In this document: positions 25,064 through 36,736 of the stretch, in pieces
Layout: every line of letters begins with the position of its first letter
Numbering within the stretch: the first letter of the stretch is position 1
Source: Sialis fuliginosa
Lineage: Eukaryota > Arthropoda > Insecta > Megaloptera > Sialidae
DNA: 64,000 nt
Reading direction: 5' to 3'
Assembly: GCA_961205875.1 (NCBI GenBank)
Contig: OY540809.1
Location: 14,024,267 to 14,088,266 of the forward strand
Position numbers and translations under genes: made by a program
Notes under the pieces: model-generated
The model's input: only the letters and a program-made list of their open reading frames with translations
Databases searched by the model: none
Told to the model about the DNA's origin: nothing

Positions 25064-28000
25064 GTGAGTATAACTAATATAGTGTGTTCCTAAAGTCCCA
25101 ATCTATCTGGCAAAAAATAATTAATGTCATAGGGATGTCCTGTCCATTAAAAAACTTTTTTTTATTAAATAAAAAAATGTATTAATTTTTAAAGTTAACT
25201 CTGGCAACGAAACGTAAATTCTGTAAAAATGCTCTACGAAATCTGATCAATGAATTACTATCCAAATGATACTAGTAAAATTTTTCTAAGAAATACCAAT
25301 TTCATCAGTTGATTTTTCTTTGCTTTTTAAATAAAAAAAAAATGCTGAAAATCGACAAACAGTATAGAAGTGGTGAAACCAAAAATCCCGAAATTTAATA
25401 ACATATTCGATATTTTTACATATTTTGAACACTTATAATGTTCGCAGTCGTTCAGTGCTCGCGGGCCGCATACACGTACGCGCTGAGCGTATGGTGTAGG
25501 CGCAGACAGCCGCAGCTGGATTTCGTGCGCAGTGCGAGCGTGCGCAACTCCGTCGAGACGCGCAGGAACCAAGGCGTAATCACGTGGCTGGTCGCAGTGC
25601 GCGGAGTCTACCAACCGGACCTCGTGCGCAAACACCTCCGGGAACTTATAGGTCAGAAAAATTAAACTGTCATTCTTATTTGAAAAAAGAGATAGAGTAT
25701 ATATTGGACAGGTGTTTATTTAAACATGAGTATTGGTTGGGTTATATCTTTATCTTCATTTATGTGAACCAAATTTGACACATTATAGTCTATATACAGG
25801 CTGCAATTTTTTTTTAGAATTTCGGAATGACATTTGGTCATCGCAGTCCTACTTGATGAAAAACTAATTCTTTCTTTTAAATCTTTTGTGTCGTAGTACT
25901 TATCATTTTGTAATCATTAGCAAGTGTTCATCACTGCGTGCTCATTACTGGTTTTACTTTATCCATTACTGGAGAAAAAACATAAACAAAATAAAATGCT
26001 ATACTTAATTTAAAAAATAAACTATATTTGCGGACTTTGGTAATTAAACTGATTCAATAAAGAGTTACTTGTTTTATTAGTAACATGAGTTTATGAGAAT
26101 TACAAAAAAGAAGCCCGTCAATCACAAAAACGGTAAACATTGCTCTTATAGCGGCCATAACTGGTGCCAGTATCTTACCATTTTCAGAAATATACATTAT
26201 TTAAAGACCAAGAAATTAATTTGATTCTATCAAAAAAGTTCTAATAAGAAAAATATAGCGTTATTTATTTTTACGTACCTTCACTCGCTTCGCACGCCCG
26301 AAAGACAATTTTTTTACTAAAACGATTGTAATTTTTTTTTATTTTGCATTGAAGGGTTTGCAGCAACAAGGAGTTAACTCCAGTTTTTATAATTTGTGGG
26401 AAAATAGAAAAAACTGTTAAAAAAATGGAGAATGTATTTAAATCGCCTTTGTCTTCGTCCAATTATTTGTCACCTACCACTTCATGTTTTGGCCAAATTC
26501 CATTGAGAAATTCGTAAAATTCTCAATTCTAGTCAATTTTATTCTGGAGTTAACTCCTTTTTGGCCCAAATAGTTGAAAATTATTTTCTTTTTAAAGTAA
26601 GGAAACATTGAATAAGAACAATTTTCAAGAAAATTGGTTTATTTTAAGAAAGAACACAGTAACGAGTGTACTAACTAAATTCTAAGTCCAAAAAAAGAGT
26701 CAGCTTCTCCATTTTGACCCAAGCGAATGAAGCAGCTAACTCATTCTAGCGGATACCTTGAGAACTATCAACGGTAGGTAACTCTTTGTTGAACCAAACG
26801 AAAGAATGATTTTGTTCCCCCAAGAAACGGTTGGCCTAAAAATGGAGTTAACTCGTTGTTGCTGCAAACCGCTAAATTGCAATATTAAATTTTCTTCTGG
26901 ATATCTTTTGTATAAAATATGTTTTCTCTAGATTCGACCTTAATTTATACGTATTTTTATGTATTTTTTCCTAGAACATAAGGATAAGTTTGGTTACACT
27001 TCGTACCCAAGACTGAAACAAACCTTAGTATCGATATGGGGCTGTTATGCGTGGAACAAGGATTGCCGTTTTCGGTTAGAGCAACACTTGATTGTGGGCT
27101 CAAATATGTTCAGAGGACGTCTGTTAAGTCAAAATAACATACAGGTATTATTGTGATATATATTTAATGTCCGATATTATAAAGGAGCTAATACATTTTT
27201 GTTAGCTAACAAGTATTAATTCTGTGCTATTATTTATGGATTATTATTATCTATTGGTACAAAATAATTACCATAATATCACCATTATTTTAATACAATA
27301 TTTACTTACCGCGCGTGCGATAAACTTATCAAATACTTCATGGTAATTCAAAGGAACTTTCATACAGGTTTGATACCTCATTTAAAGCCTTGGCACTTAA
27401 CAAAAACGCTCTCCGTCAGCGCTTCGACCTTGCAAATCTATTAAGTATGTATAGGTGATTCAATACAAGTGGCACTTTAGCTGCTTTGTAATTCCGCAGC
27501 GTTTCGACGCAGCTAAAATACCACTTGTATTGAATCACATATAATAGATTTGCATGGTCGAAGCACTGATGAAGAGCGTTTTTGTTAAGTGCCCAGGCTA
27601 AAAAGTGCTTGTTAGCAAACAAATTTTGCTAGCTACTTTATAATACGACAACAGTTTTTCTGATTATAAGAATTAATATTTCTTTTATGAAAAACTCAAA
27701 TGAGTGTTAAATATTTAGTGAACGATATTTTAGTAATTAGGATTTTTTTCTAACCTTCCAGGAGTAAGTCACAAAGTACTTCACTGTATGACAACGTTGA
27801 CAATACTGTAAACATTGTTAATACTGGAATATTAGCTGTTATTTATAATGTTAATGTGTGTTTGCGTCACACGGAAATAGCAAACTGATAAATATAAAGT
27901 AGAAGAAAATCATAAACCGCAGTGACAGTATTTATTTGCACATTATTCCAGTGCTACCCAAATTTTAGCCAGTCAAGGTTTTAGGAATATTAAATATTAA

Positions 28001-31000
28001 TGATATCTCACGATAGCTGTAATCAAGTACAGTAGGGTCTCTTTTTACGCGGTAGATACGGTCCACAGCAAACCGCTTATAAAAAATCACACAAAAAAAG
28101 ACATTGCTTACATTGAAAAATTAGGGATACGTTCCATAATTTTCTAAAACCGCGTAAAGCCAATTCAATCAATTAAAATAAGCCGAAAAAAGTTCCTGAA
28201 AATTCACGAAAATAAAAACTGGTGCGAAATCTTGTTAAACGAAATTTTAATAATAACAAAACGTTTTAATATTTAAATTCCTTGAATTGTTAGCTTTCAT
28301 TTGATACACTCCCCGAAACGAGGAATCCCTGAATTTCCATGAAAAATCGCGACGCGTAACTTCAAATCCGCATAAAAAAAATCTGTAAAAAGAGACCCTT
28401 ATACTGTATTATTATTATACAAGTATTTATTAACACTGCTCCAAACTCGTTTCAGGAATACGTTAGCGAGATTGTTGCCAAATATCTACCGAACGATATA
28501 CCTCCATGGCAAATAGTGGTGATACCGAATCCTGTGGACAACAAGGACACTCACTACTTATTGGTACGAGTCCACCATCTTCTGTTAAGTGAAGAGAAAC
28601 ATTTGAATGTCAGTGATTTTCTTATGATTAAACGAGTGTCAAAAACCTTTATGGCGACCAGTCATTTCGATCAATTGGAACAAAAGTAAGTATGGATTGA
28701 TTTTTGAAGTAAAAATGACTGAAATACTCGTATTTAGTTAATTTATTATTTATTAAATTACTCATGTTGAAATAAGTGAAGTTAATCAACTACAAATGCC
28801 CATTTTCACCAATTTAGTATGTACCATTTTTAGTTCCGTACTTCAAATTGAAATTGTCTGTTTGTCCGTCAAGACCCTTTTTCTCAGGAACGACTAGAGG
28901 TATCAAGTTGAGATTAATATCAAATACTAAGGTTTAGAACCTTATAGTCCTGTGAAAAATTCAAGTTTTTAACTCAATGCAATAAACATATACGGCCTTT
29001 CAAAGCGTATTTTGATACTGACACACTGACTTACTGATCATCAAAATCTATAGGGTACTTCCCGTTGACCTAGAATCTTAAAATTTGGCACGAAGGAAGG
29101 TTTCATAACACAAGTAAAGGAAAAAATCTGATTCTATGTGGAATTATTACTTGACAAACTTAATTCTGCGGTTTATTTCATATTGCGTCTATGTAAAGAC
29201 ATCTTAGAAATCGAGTCCATCGTCTACGTCATAGGTGTCCAGAACCTTTTGGGCCGCATAAAACTAAATCCAATCTACCAAGGGCCGCATATGACCCCCC
29301 CCGCCTCCCCGAAATACTCAGTGTTCTAAAAAAACGTGTTTTGAGAAAACGTCAATTCAAAATACCATAAAAAAAATTTCCTCAATGCATTTATCCCCTC
29401 TCCCCCCGAATTTTTTTCTTACTACGCCACTGGAATCTGATTAAAAAAGGTACCTCTAGTTTTTCTTTTTGATTCTAAAAACATTGTATTTTATTTTTTA
29501 AATCGTAGAATCCTTAGCGTTGTTTTATGTGTTATATTCATTATTTTATTATTATAAGTTTTTTTTTTTTAATTATCCGATGAGGGCCGCACCAAAGATA
29601 CTCGCGGGTCGCGGGTTGGACAAGCTTGGTCTACGTAACTAACTATTGTCAATAATTAATTTTTATATTACGGTACGGAACCTTCAGGGCGCGTGTTATA
29701 CTCGCACTTGTCCACAGCATTTTTGTCGATCGAATGTCCTTTTCTATCGTTCTGGTTTCCACTTTGTCGTTTCTTTCCATTTCAAGTTGATGAAATGCTA
29801 TTAGAAAATGTTAATGCATTCATAAAGAGACAAGAATATTTTTATGGTCTCTTTATTTTTTACATATCATTCAATAACACACATTTGTACACGCATGATA
29901 ACAACTTAATGATTACTGTTTATCAGAATCGTTCAAACAAACGGGCACGATGTCTGTAATATTTATATTTAAAGCATATAAAATTATATTTCGATTAAGA
30001 AGATAGATGCGGTCTAGAAAATAACTTCGTTACGTGAGGTAGAAATAATAATAAAAGAAAAAGATGGTTATCAAAAATTCTTATGAAGTTTTTTGTAGAT
30101 TGAAGAACCTGAATAAAGACTATTGTTCATTAAAATACGATACACGCAATGTCATTCCTAACGTCGATTGATTTAATTTTTTTTTTCAGAAATAGACGCG
30201 TTACTAATTTTTATAATTTGTACCTACACATTTTTTTCGAAAAAATACTCAATTTCGAAACAGTCAGTGCCTGTAAGTTAAATATGATAGTTTTTGAAAA
30301 TATAAGGGGTGATATTGAAGAATCATATATCTACTTTTCGAATTCAGGGGTATTAAAGGGCTGTTAAAGTCCTTAATCACCCGTATATATTGTACTAATT
30401 TCATTTAGATATTATAAAAATTATTGATTTTTAAACTCATATAATATATGAAGATAGGTATATTTATTTTCTTAAGTTATAAAATATTTTTTTGAATAAT
30501 GCGTCTGCATCGTATTTAAATTTCTTATTCGCGTGTCGACCTAGCCCACAGCCAATTAAAAATTTAAGTAAAACATACCAAACAAATTATATCAGCTAAT
30601 GAGTCTCATACATATATAACGTATGTACCTACGTAAAAATGACTAACATCGAGTTGACATATATAAAAAAATAAGACATTTAGTCACCAATGTGACTAAG
30701 AAAAGTACGGAATACGGACTGATTCCCCGATAGGGATGCATTTTTTTTAAATTAGGTAAACTAAAACCATAAAACAGTTCTTTCTGACGCGGCTTCATTC
30801 TCGAGTAAAAAAAAAAGATTTACTTTATTTCTTTCTCGCTTTTTTAATTTTACTAAAAAATATTAGTTAGAAATTTTTCTTAAGACGCAAATGATTTTTT
30901 TTCGTATATTTTTAATTTTTTTACAATTTCAATCTAAATCTATAGTTATGCAAACGTCAAAATGACATTCATGTCAAGGTAAAAAAAATTACGATTTTTT

Positions 31001-34000
31001 AAAATAAATTGAGATAAATCTTTTAAGGAAATATTTTACAACAAACGTTGTAGATCTATATCATAGGAAATTGAATGCTCTACAAAAAATATTCTATAAA
31101 ATTTGCACGTAACATATCGTTCTTGAGATGTATTGAAAAAATAAATATATACTTTGGGATGTCACCACTCCCCTTTACAGACGATTTTGATGATTTTGAA
31201 ATGGGACCGTCCTCAAACCAGACCGAACAATCCGACCAAGTTTCATTAGATAATATCGGTTCAGTGGTTCATGAGTTATGCGTATAATAAGGATTCAGGG
31301 GACAGACACACACACAGACAGACATACAGATACGGAACGAAAGTGTTTGTCATCGATATTGTGAGGAAACAATTATCCATGCTAATATTATAAATGCAAA
31401 AATACTCTGTCTGTCTGTTTGTTACCTATTCACGGTTTAACCGCTGAACCGATCCTGATTTAATTTAGCAGGGAGATAGCTTGCATCCTGAGGAAGGATA
31501 ATATACATAGATTACTTTGTATCCCACGCGGACGAGTTCGCGGGTAACGACCAGTGCCGGATTAAATCAGCGCGGGGCCTGTAGCAAATGTTATAAAGAG
31601 GCCTTTGGCAGTGGCGTCGCTAGGAGGGGGGGGAGGGCTGACTCCCAGGGCGGAAATAAATAGTCCCCCCTCCGAATAAAAGTCAATAGGATTATTTTTT
31701 GTACATTAGGCGAATGTAACCCCCTGTGAATTTTTTACGACAGAAAAAATATCAGTGGGTTCTATTTTTTTAAATAAATTGGACGGTTATCATCCCTTAT
31801 AGACTTGACAATGACCAAAAAAAGTCAATTGATTCAATTTATTAGACATTTTACCCCTTGGAAGTTTTAAAGAACCAAAAAATGGAGGTAAATAAGCTTT
31901 ATTTTTTGTATTTTACCCGGGGCGTTTAATATGGGCAAATTTAGAAAAATCGATTTAAAAAATCAAAGATCAATTTTTCGATTAAATTAAATCTAGACTG
32001 GAAACCCTAAAATTAAATTATTAATTTCTGTAGATTTGGATCAATCATTGGACGGTAGATATTTTTTCGTTAAGTTGCGGGCCCCCAGAGAGCATTTGCT
32101 ACTCCTGCTACACAGCGGCGGATTTACGTTAAGTGCCGTCCTAGGCAAAAAAAATTACCGCCCCTCTACCAAGGGAAAATATTTCAAATATGCGATTTTT
32201 GAAGTAAACAAATATGGGCGGATGTAGTTAATGAGTTGGTACACAGATGGCGGCAAGTTGATCTAATTCGAAATCAGTAGTTCAATAGAGAAGGCGAATA
32301 TTGGATTTTTGAAAAATGAGGGCAATCGAAATCGCGAGAGAATTTTTACAAGATGTAGAAAAATCGGTGTCATAATCGGAGTGTTGTGTATTAAACTAAA
32401 AAAGTTTTATTCTCCCAGAATCTGCCCCCCCCCCCCAAAAAATTTTTTTGCCGCTCTGGGCAGTAGCCCATGTTGCTGCTACATTGTTAATCCGGTACTA
32501 GTAACGGCTAGTGTTAAATAATTACTTCAGGCGTATTACGCGCATTACAACAATTGCACTTAAAAATATAAATCAATAATGAAAAATTAAACAATACACT
32601 CACCGGTACGTCCTAACGTGCATTGTATACACCAGAACAATGATAACTAAATACATACATACATATGTAGGCACTTTATACGTATATTATCATTTTAATT
32701 ATATTTAATTATAAATAAGCCAGAGGGGCGGAGATCTTGCAACACATTTGTTAAACGTTCTAACGTTGCTTTTATCTTAAAAAAAGATTAGCTGTACAAT
32801 CTGTGAATTGATAAAATTATAATATAAATATTGGATCGATGATACAAATACAACGTGATTCATTTCGAGTGTTGTAAAGAATTAGCTATAGAGCAGTGGT
32901 TTTCAAACTTTGTCGATTTACGGAACCCTTACAACTATAAATAAAAAAATACCGACCTCCTCTATTTTTAAAAAATACTGCGTAAGAATTTATATTATTG
33001 GGATTAATTATTATATATTATATATTATTTAGAAAAAAATTATTATATATTTAATATTAATTAGAAAAACTCACACATAGCTATTTTACGCACACTAGTA
33101 ACTTCTTGGAATGCATTAATTTTCAAATATAACTAAATGTATCTTTATATTTTTTAGTTAATAATCACTAGTCAATTAGTGTGACTGCTTTATAACAAAA
33201 AAAATATTTTTTTTGACTCGCGGTACCTTCAGAAAGGTACAGTGAAAAACCCGGCGTTCTAGTTTGAAGATCACTGCTCTAGAGCAAATGATAAGAGGGC
33301 TGAAACTTTTTTCCACGTTTAAAAAAATATATTTGAAGGTGTTATGGGGGGCGGCCCAGTCAAAATTCGTCCCAACCTCATCTAAGGACCACCGTAATGT
33401 ATATGGATCTATAAAAAGATTTATGTATTTCATTTATTTTATTTGATAAAAAAATTCCAATACCAATTCAGATAGTTCAGTAATGTATGCCCAAATAGAT
33501 ATCATTTGTAGTTACAGTGGGGTCGCGCTAATTGCCCCCCCCCCTCCCTCGACGCTGATGTAGACACCAGACAGAATGAGAGTAGGAAATTTTGACACAA
33601 CATGTGGTGCATGTTATTAATAATTTTATGTTCAATTGAAAACAGTAACAAGCTATCCAATTTTCACTCGAAAACAGATAGTACTGTAATTGGGCAACTT
33701 CGATAATTGGACACTAGTGTGCAGAAAAAAATGCCCAACCCCACTCTACTTTGTTTTGCATCTGAAGAAATCAAATTTAATGTTTATACACAGAAACAAT
33801 TTATTTTTAAGTACCTTAATGACATTGAGTAGAATGCATTATTATCCTACTTGATTATTTAAAACAGCATTAATGCAATTTATGCAGTTAGTTATTGTGT
33901 TGCATCTAAATATACAGGGTTAGTCGAAAGTTAGGACCAGGCGATTTATTTATAAAAATTATCATCGGTTTTAAAACAACAGATATTTCATTTAAAAAAA

Positions 34001-35648
34001 TCTTTAATTTTCAGAAATCTTCAACTAACCAGAAGCCCTCTACTGGACATATTCGAACCGCCATCCGCCCTTCCTGAACTTTACGGAAAACTAACAGAAC
34101 ATTTCTCCAACCGGTGCAACGAATTCATATCAAAATACGACCCCCTCGAAAACCCCGAGATTTTAAAACACCCCATATCAATATTCAACTTCTTCGCCAT
34201 TTTGCTCATCACTGCTATGTCATCTTTCCGTGAATACAGACGAGGATTCTGTAACATAAGCGCAGATCCAGACTCAAGAATTAAATACTTAATGACTACA
34301 ATCGAAAGAGAGGCAACCAGAAGGCAAATTTCATTCTATTTATACTTTAATTCTATTCTCCATTCTCTTGATCCCCGCTACGTTATCAAAACAGCTATGA
34401 AAATTATATGGCACTCTTGTATTTTTATTTTTCTCAAGGCACCTATGATGTGCTACTACGAAATCAGAGCATTTCATGATTGCCTGATGTTTGCTAATTG
34501 TTCCTACCCTAATACTTTTATCGGACTCATATATTTATACATTCCAATTTATTTCAAATCATTCCAAGAATGCGTGTATTGCGTCAAAATCGTAATGGAA
34601 GCACCCAAACAATTCCTGCACGAATTTATGATGTCAAAGTTTGGCGAAAAGCCACAGAAAATACCACTATGCGGTAGAAAAGTCGTTTCTTGGTCGAAGA
34701 AAATCCAATCGGCACAAATCCGCGCTATCGCAAACAAAATAAATTCAAATGAAACCAGTGTATTGTTGGGAGTCGTAGGTGCTGCCCTCCGTGAGTTTTA
34801 TCAGAATGCCGATGTTACAGTTCCCGATGATATCGCGATTGTAGCGCGCAACATCAGCAAGAAATATCTATATTCAGCCGATGTATCTCCAATCGAAAAA
34901 AAGGACTTTATGGGAGGGATCGTATGCTTGAAAATACCCACAGTTCCTTTAGGAAAAGATGAACGTCTAAAGGAAAATATAAAACTGATTGAAAACAATG
35001 TGATTAATGCAAGACAAAAGCAACAATTCACGTATTTGTTATCCAAGTTTCAAACCAAACATGATATAATAACGAAGAGTATGCCATCTGTTGCCACACG
35101 TATAATACTGAATTATTTATCAAGAAGGTACACTGTTTCGTTGACTGAGATGATGGCATCGGGTGATAAAGAGGAGGATAAAATAAAGACAACTGTATGG
35201 GGACAAGAAATTGATAATGTCATCTACTGGAGACCGCCTCAATCAAATATAAGTATGAATAATTTTTCAATGCAATAATTAAGTATACTATTCTCTGCAA
35301 TTAAAATTATAGTTTTAGTTCGCTATAATATGAAAAAATATTTTGCATGTGTCTGAAATAACATTTATTTACCTATGTACGGTTACTTTCATATTAAAAT
35401 ATTTTCTTTCTATACAAAATATTTTAACATCTTTATTGATTGGTTATTTCCGACTAAACTTTTTTGTAGGTCTATCCTTATGTCTGATTTCATATGGTGA
35501 CCATATGTCACTAGGCGTGATGACCGATGCTCTGCTATCTCCTCACCAACTCAAGCTCAGTGAAGCTTTCGAACGCTATATTGCTAAATTAGCTGAAGAA
35601 ACTGGAGTTCCAACCAGCGTAGCAGCAGTTGGAAGTTCGAGAGAGTAG
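24979..35648 (+). CDS. WS/DGAT-family membrane O-acyltransferase (wax ester synthase / diacylglycerol acyltransferase-like), 6 exons
   Basis: Predicted acyl-CoA:alcohol/diacylglycerol acyltransferase making neutral lipids (wax esters or triacylglycerol), probably at the ER. Exons: 24979-25063, 25448-25651, 26975-27144, 28456-28685, 34015-35252, 35470-35648, with phases 1,1,0,2,1 all matching; total 702 codons with stop. The exon 1/2 border has an equally phased alternative (25059 to 25456). Landmarks: N-terminal membrane helix at about 6-24, GVITWLVAVRG in exon 2, PNDIPPWQIVV before the active-site region (the family's P.W.V block), His-His at 193-194 in VRVHHLLLSEE, hydrophobic stretches at about 281-300, 353-377 and 395-410, and a C-terminal SNISLSLCLISYGD...SLGVMTDALL block typical of the DUF1298-like half. 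The canonical HHxxxDG is HHLLLSE here: the histidines are kept and the Asp-Gly is lost. Introns 2, 3 and 4 are loaded with transposons. No frameshift or stop in any exon. Family call firm; substrate unknown. Confidence 0.88.
25448..25651 (+). CDS. acyltransferase exon 2
   Basis: GC-rich for the region. Codes the segment through NQGVITWLVAVRG and LVRKHLRELI and ends with donor GTCAGA. The acceptor is either ttcgcag (exon from 25448) or tcgttcag (exon from 25456). Arg-rich start right after the membrane anchor suits a cytosolic flank. Confidence 0.75.
25857..26182 (-). repeat. dispersed repeat family II, copy 2, in acyltransferase intron 2
   Basis: Minus-strand copy ending gcggccataactggtgccag; lacks the distal part with gccgattgtcatc. 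Confidence 0.65.
26355..26870. mobile_element. inverted-repeat element in acyltransferase intron 2
   Basis: Ends ggtttgcagcaacaaggagt and its near complement, with gagttaactcc motifs repeated at both ends and near 26550. 516 bp. No clear target duplication, so the superfamily is open. Confidence 0.6.
26975..27144 (+). CDS. acyltransferase exon 3
   Basis: Acceptor ttttttcctag, donor GTATTA. Joins in phase 1 to give LRELI-EHKDKFGY and carries YPRLKQTLVSIWGCYAW, a block that in insect members precedes the active-site exon. Confidence 0.85.
27386..27600. mobile_element. piggyBac-type hairpin MITE, copy 2, in acyltransferase intron 3
   Basis: Same outer ends as the copy at 21.5 kb (ttggcacttaacaaaaacgc ...). 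TTAA is intact on the left at 27382-27385 but decayed on the right. The centre is another long hairpin around ggtgattcaatacaagtgg. Confidence 0.7.
28030..28406. mobile_element. TA-flanked pogo/Tc1-type MITE in acyltransferase intron 3
   Basis: Left end cagtagggtctctttttac and right end gtaaaaagagacccttatac-tg are complementary but for two bases, with TA on both sides. 377 bp, non-coding. Confidence 0.75.
28456..28685 (+). CDS. acyltransferase exon 4 (active-site histidines)
   Basis: Acceptor cgtttcag, donor GTAAGT. Contains PNDIPPWQIVV followed by VRVHHLLLSEE. The His-His pair corresponds to the catalytic HHxxxDG of WS/DGAT enzymes, but the two residues after the three-residue spacer are Ser-Glu. 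Confidence 0.88.
28830..29706 (+). repeat. dispersed repeat family IV, copy 1 (holds the 29.2-kb hAT)
   Basis: ttgagattaatatcaaatac, acggcct, gcgtattttgatactgac, then split by the hAT, then ctacgtaactaactattgtc and cgcacttgtccac. Confidence 0.65.
29230..29628. mobile_element. hAT-type (Charlie-like) element, 399 bp
   Basis: Left end cataggtgtccagaacc, right end complementary to caagcttgtccaacc. Perfect 8-bp duplication GTCTACGT at 29222-29229 and 29629-29636. Sits in acyltransferase intron 4 inside another repeat whose copy at 37.1-37.5 kb has a single GTCTACGT. Confidence 0.85.
30855..31371 (-). repeat. dispersed repeat family III, copy D, in acyltransferase intron 4
   Basis: Minus-strand, 5' part missing; ends catcgatattgtgaggaa next to the Helitron at 31376. 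Confidence 0.65.
31376..32511 (+). mobile_element. Lep1-like Helitron split by a hAT insertion
   Basis: TC start at 31376, body to 31551, resumes at 32509 and ends CTAG. Abuts the end of a multi-copy repeat at 31371. Confidence 0.65.
31552..32500. mobile_element. hAT-type element, 949 bp, inserted in the tail of a Helitron
   Basis: Ends CAGTGCCGGATTAA and ttaatccggtacta. Duplication GTAACGAC / GTAACGGC. Further hAT-like end motifs inside (cagtggcgtcgctag near 31612, cagcggcggatttac near 32114) suggest more nested insertions. Confidence 0.75.
32894..33276. mobile_element. hAT-type element, 383 bp
   Basis: Ends CAGTGGTTTTCAAACT and agtttgaagatcactg. Duplication CTATAGAG / CTCTAGAG (7 of 8). 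Lies in acyltransferase intron 4. Confidence 0.8.
33515..33746. mobile_element. TA-flanked MITE, 232 bp, in acyltransferase intron 4
   Basis: Ends CAGTGGGGT and ACCCCACTC, flanked by TA; pogo-like. Contains a poly-C run near 33535. Confidence 0.6.
34015..35252 (+). CDS. acyltransferase exon 5 (large central exon)
   Basis: Acceptor aattttcag. Completes codon Lys230 and reads on as N-L-Q-L-T-R-S-P-L-L-D. Codes about 413 residues including three hydrophobic stretches and TSVLLGVVGAALREF. Ends at donor GTATGA after 35252; without splicing the frame would stop at 35278. Confidence 0.88.
35470..35648 (+). CDS. acyltransferase exon 6 (C terminus)
   Basis: Acceptor ttttttgtag. The split Ser codon restores SNIS-LSLCLISYGDHMSLGV, the conserved end of the family, then the stop TAG at 35646-35648. 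AATAAA hexamers follow at 35709-35714 and 35744-35749. Confidence 0.88.
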
Positions 35649-35708
35649 AGAGATTTTCAAAGAATGATATTTTTTTATTTTTCATATTTTATTTTTTAAT
35701 GCAGCTGA

Positions 35709-35749
35709 AATAAAACTTACTTTAAACTTTGTATAATAATTATAATAAA
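35709..35749 (+). terminator. polyadenylation signals of the acyltransferase
   Basis: Two AATAAA hexamers, 35709-35714 and 35744-35749, lie 60 and 95 bases after the stop codon, at a normal distance for insect 3' ends. Confidence 0.6.
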
Positions 35750-36310
35750 GGTATTTTATGTAATTTTTTGGATTTATTTTACAACTACATCTTTATTATT
35801 ATTAAAAAATGAATGCAAAAAGTATCTTCTGAAGTTAGACAACCAGTTATACTAAATAAAAATAAAGCCATACCCTAAAGTTACTCCAAATTCAGTTCCA
35901 AATGTCTGAACTAGTATTTTATATGAAGATAAGTCCTTTAAATAATATATATTTAAAAAAACATCATCTTTAAGATAAATGGGAGATAACAAAATTCCTT
36001 CGCACAAAAACACTTTATCATCAAGAACTCTGTTATTAAAATCCTTAAAACAAATAAAAAAACGCTCCTTAGACTTAGAAAAGAGTGGTTTTTTAATAGC
36101 ACATTTTTTATTTTAACTAATATGTATTTCTGAAGATGAAAGATGAGTCAAAATTCCGCGTCATAACGATCTTAATTTCAGTAAGTAGATTTTTAAATTT
36201 AAATTGTTAATTCTTCCCAGTGATATTATTTTTTATTAGTAATTTTGTCTATTGAACCGTTAATTGATTTCACAGAACATAAAGTATTATTCATTAAGAC
36301 AGCTGTCCAG

Positions 36311-36736
36311 CAGTGGCACCGGAGCGACTAATGACTAATTTTTGCCCCCTCAAAATTTGGATCCTGTTTTTTAGGGCGGGTTTGAAGCGACCTGCAATCA
36401 GAGACAAAGAAAAATAAAAGTGAGTACAATGAAACCTCGTTAGTACGTTTTTTTCCTTTTTTTAGGTCCCGGCATTCTTTCATAAGGCCCCATTTTAAAA
36501 TATTTCGATAGGACGTTTTTCTCGTTAGTACGTGATTTCCCCCAATCCCTTTAATAATGCGATAAAGAGTTTCCACTGTATTTCTATTTATTCTTTTCAA
36601 CAAATAATGTGATATTAATCAAGCCAAAGAAAATTAAAGTTAATTTCGAATTTTAAGAATGCGAAGCAAAGTTAGGTTACTTTAATTTTTGAGGTTTGTA
36701 CTGCCCCACAGAAAAAATTTGGTTCCGACGCCATTG
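36311..36736. mobile_element. hAT-type element, 426 bp, carrying a nested pogo MITE
   Basis: Ends CAGTGGCACCGG and ccgacgccattg. Duplication CTGTCCAG / CTGTCAGG (6 of 8), so older than its neighbours. Confidence 0.65.
36427..36578. mobile_element. Tigger/pogo-like MITE, 152 bp, nested in a hAT element
   Basis: Ends caatgaaacctcgttagtac and gagtttccactg with TA on both sides, the usual look of pogo/Tigger MITEs. It sits inside the hAT-type element at 36311-36736. Confidence 0.65.

Noticed and set aside
25327..25635. 102-codon minus-strand frame across the acyltransferase exon 2
   Set aside because: It exists only because exon 2 is GC-rich; the plus-strand frame splices in phase into a recognisable family.
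31075..31287. 70-codon frame in acyltransferase intron 4
   Set aside because: Lies in repeat family III copy D.
34549..35046. Minus-strand frames within acyltransferase exon 5
   Set aside because: Antisense shadows of a long coding exon.
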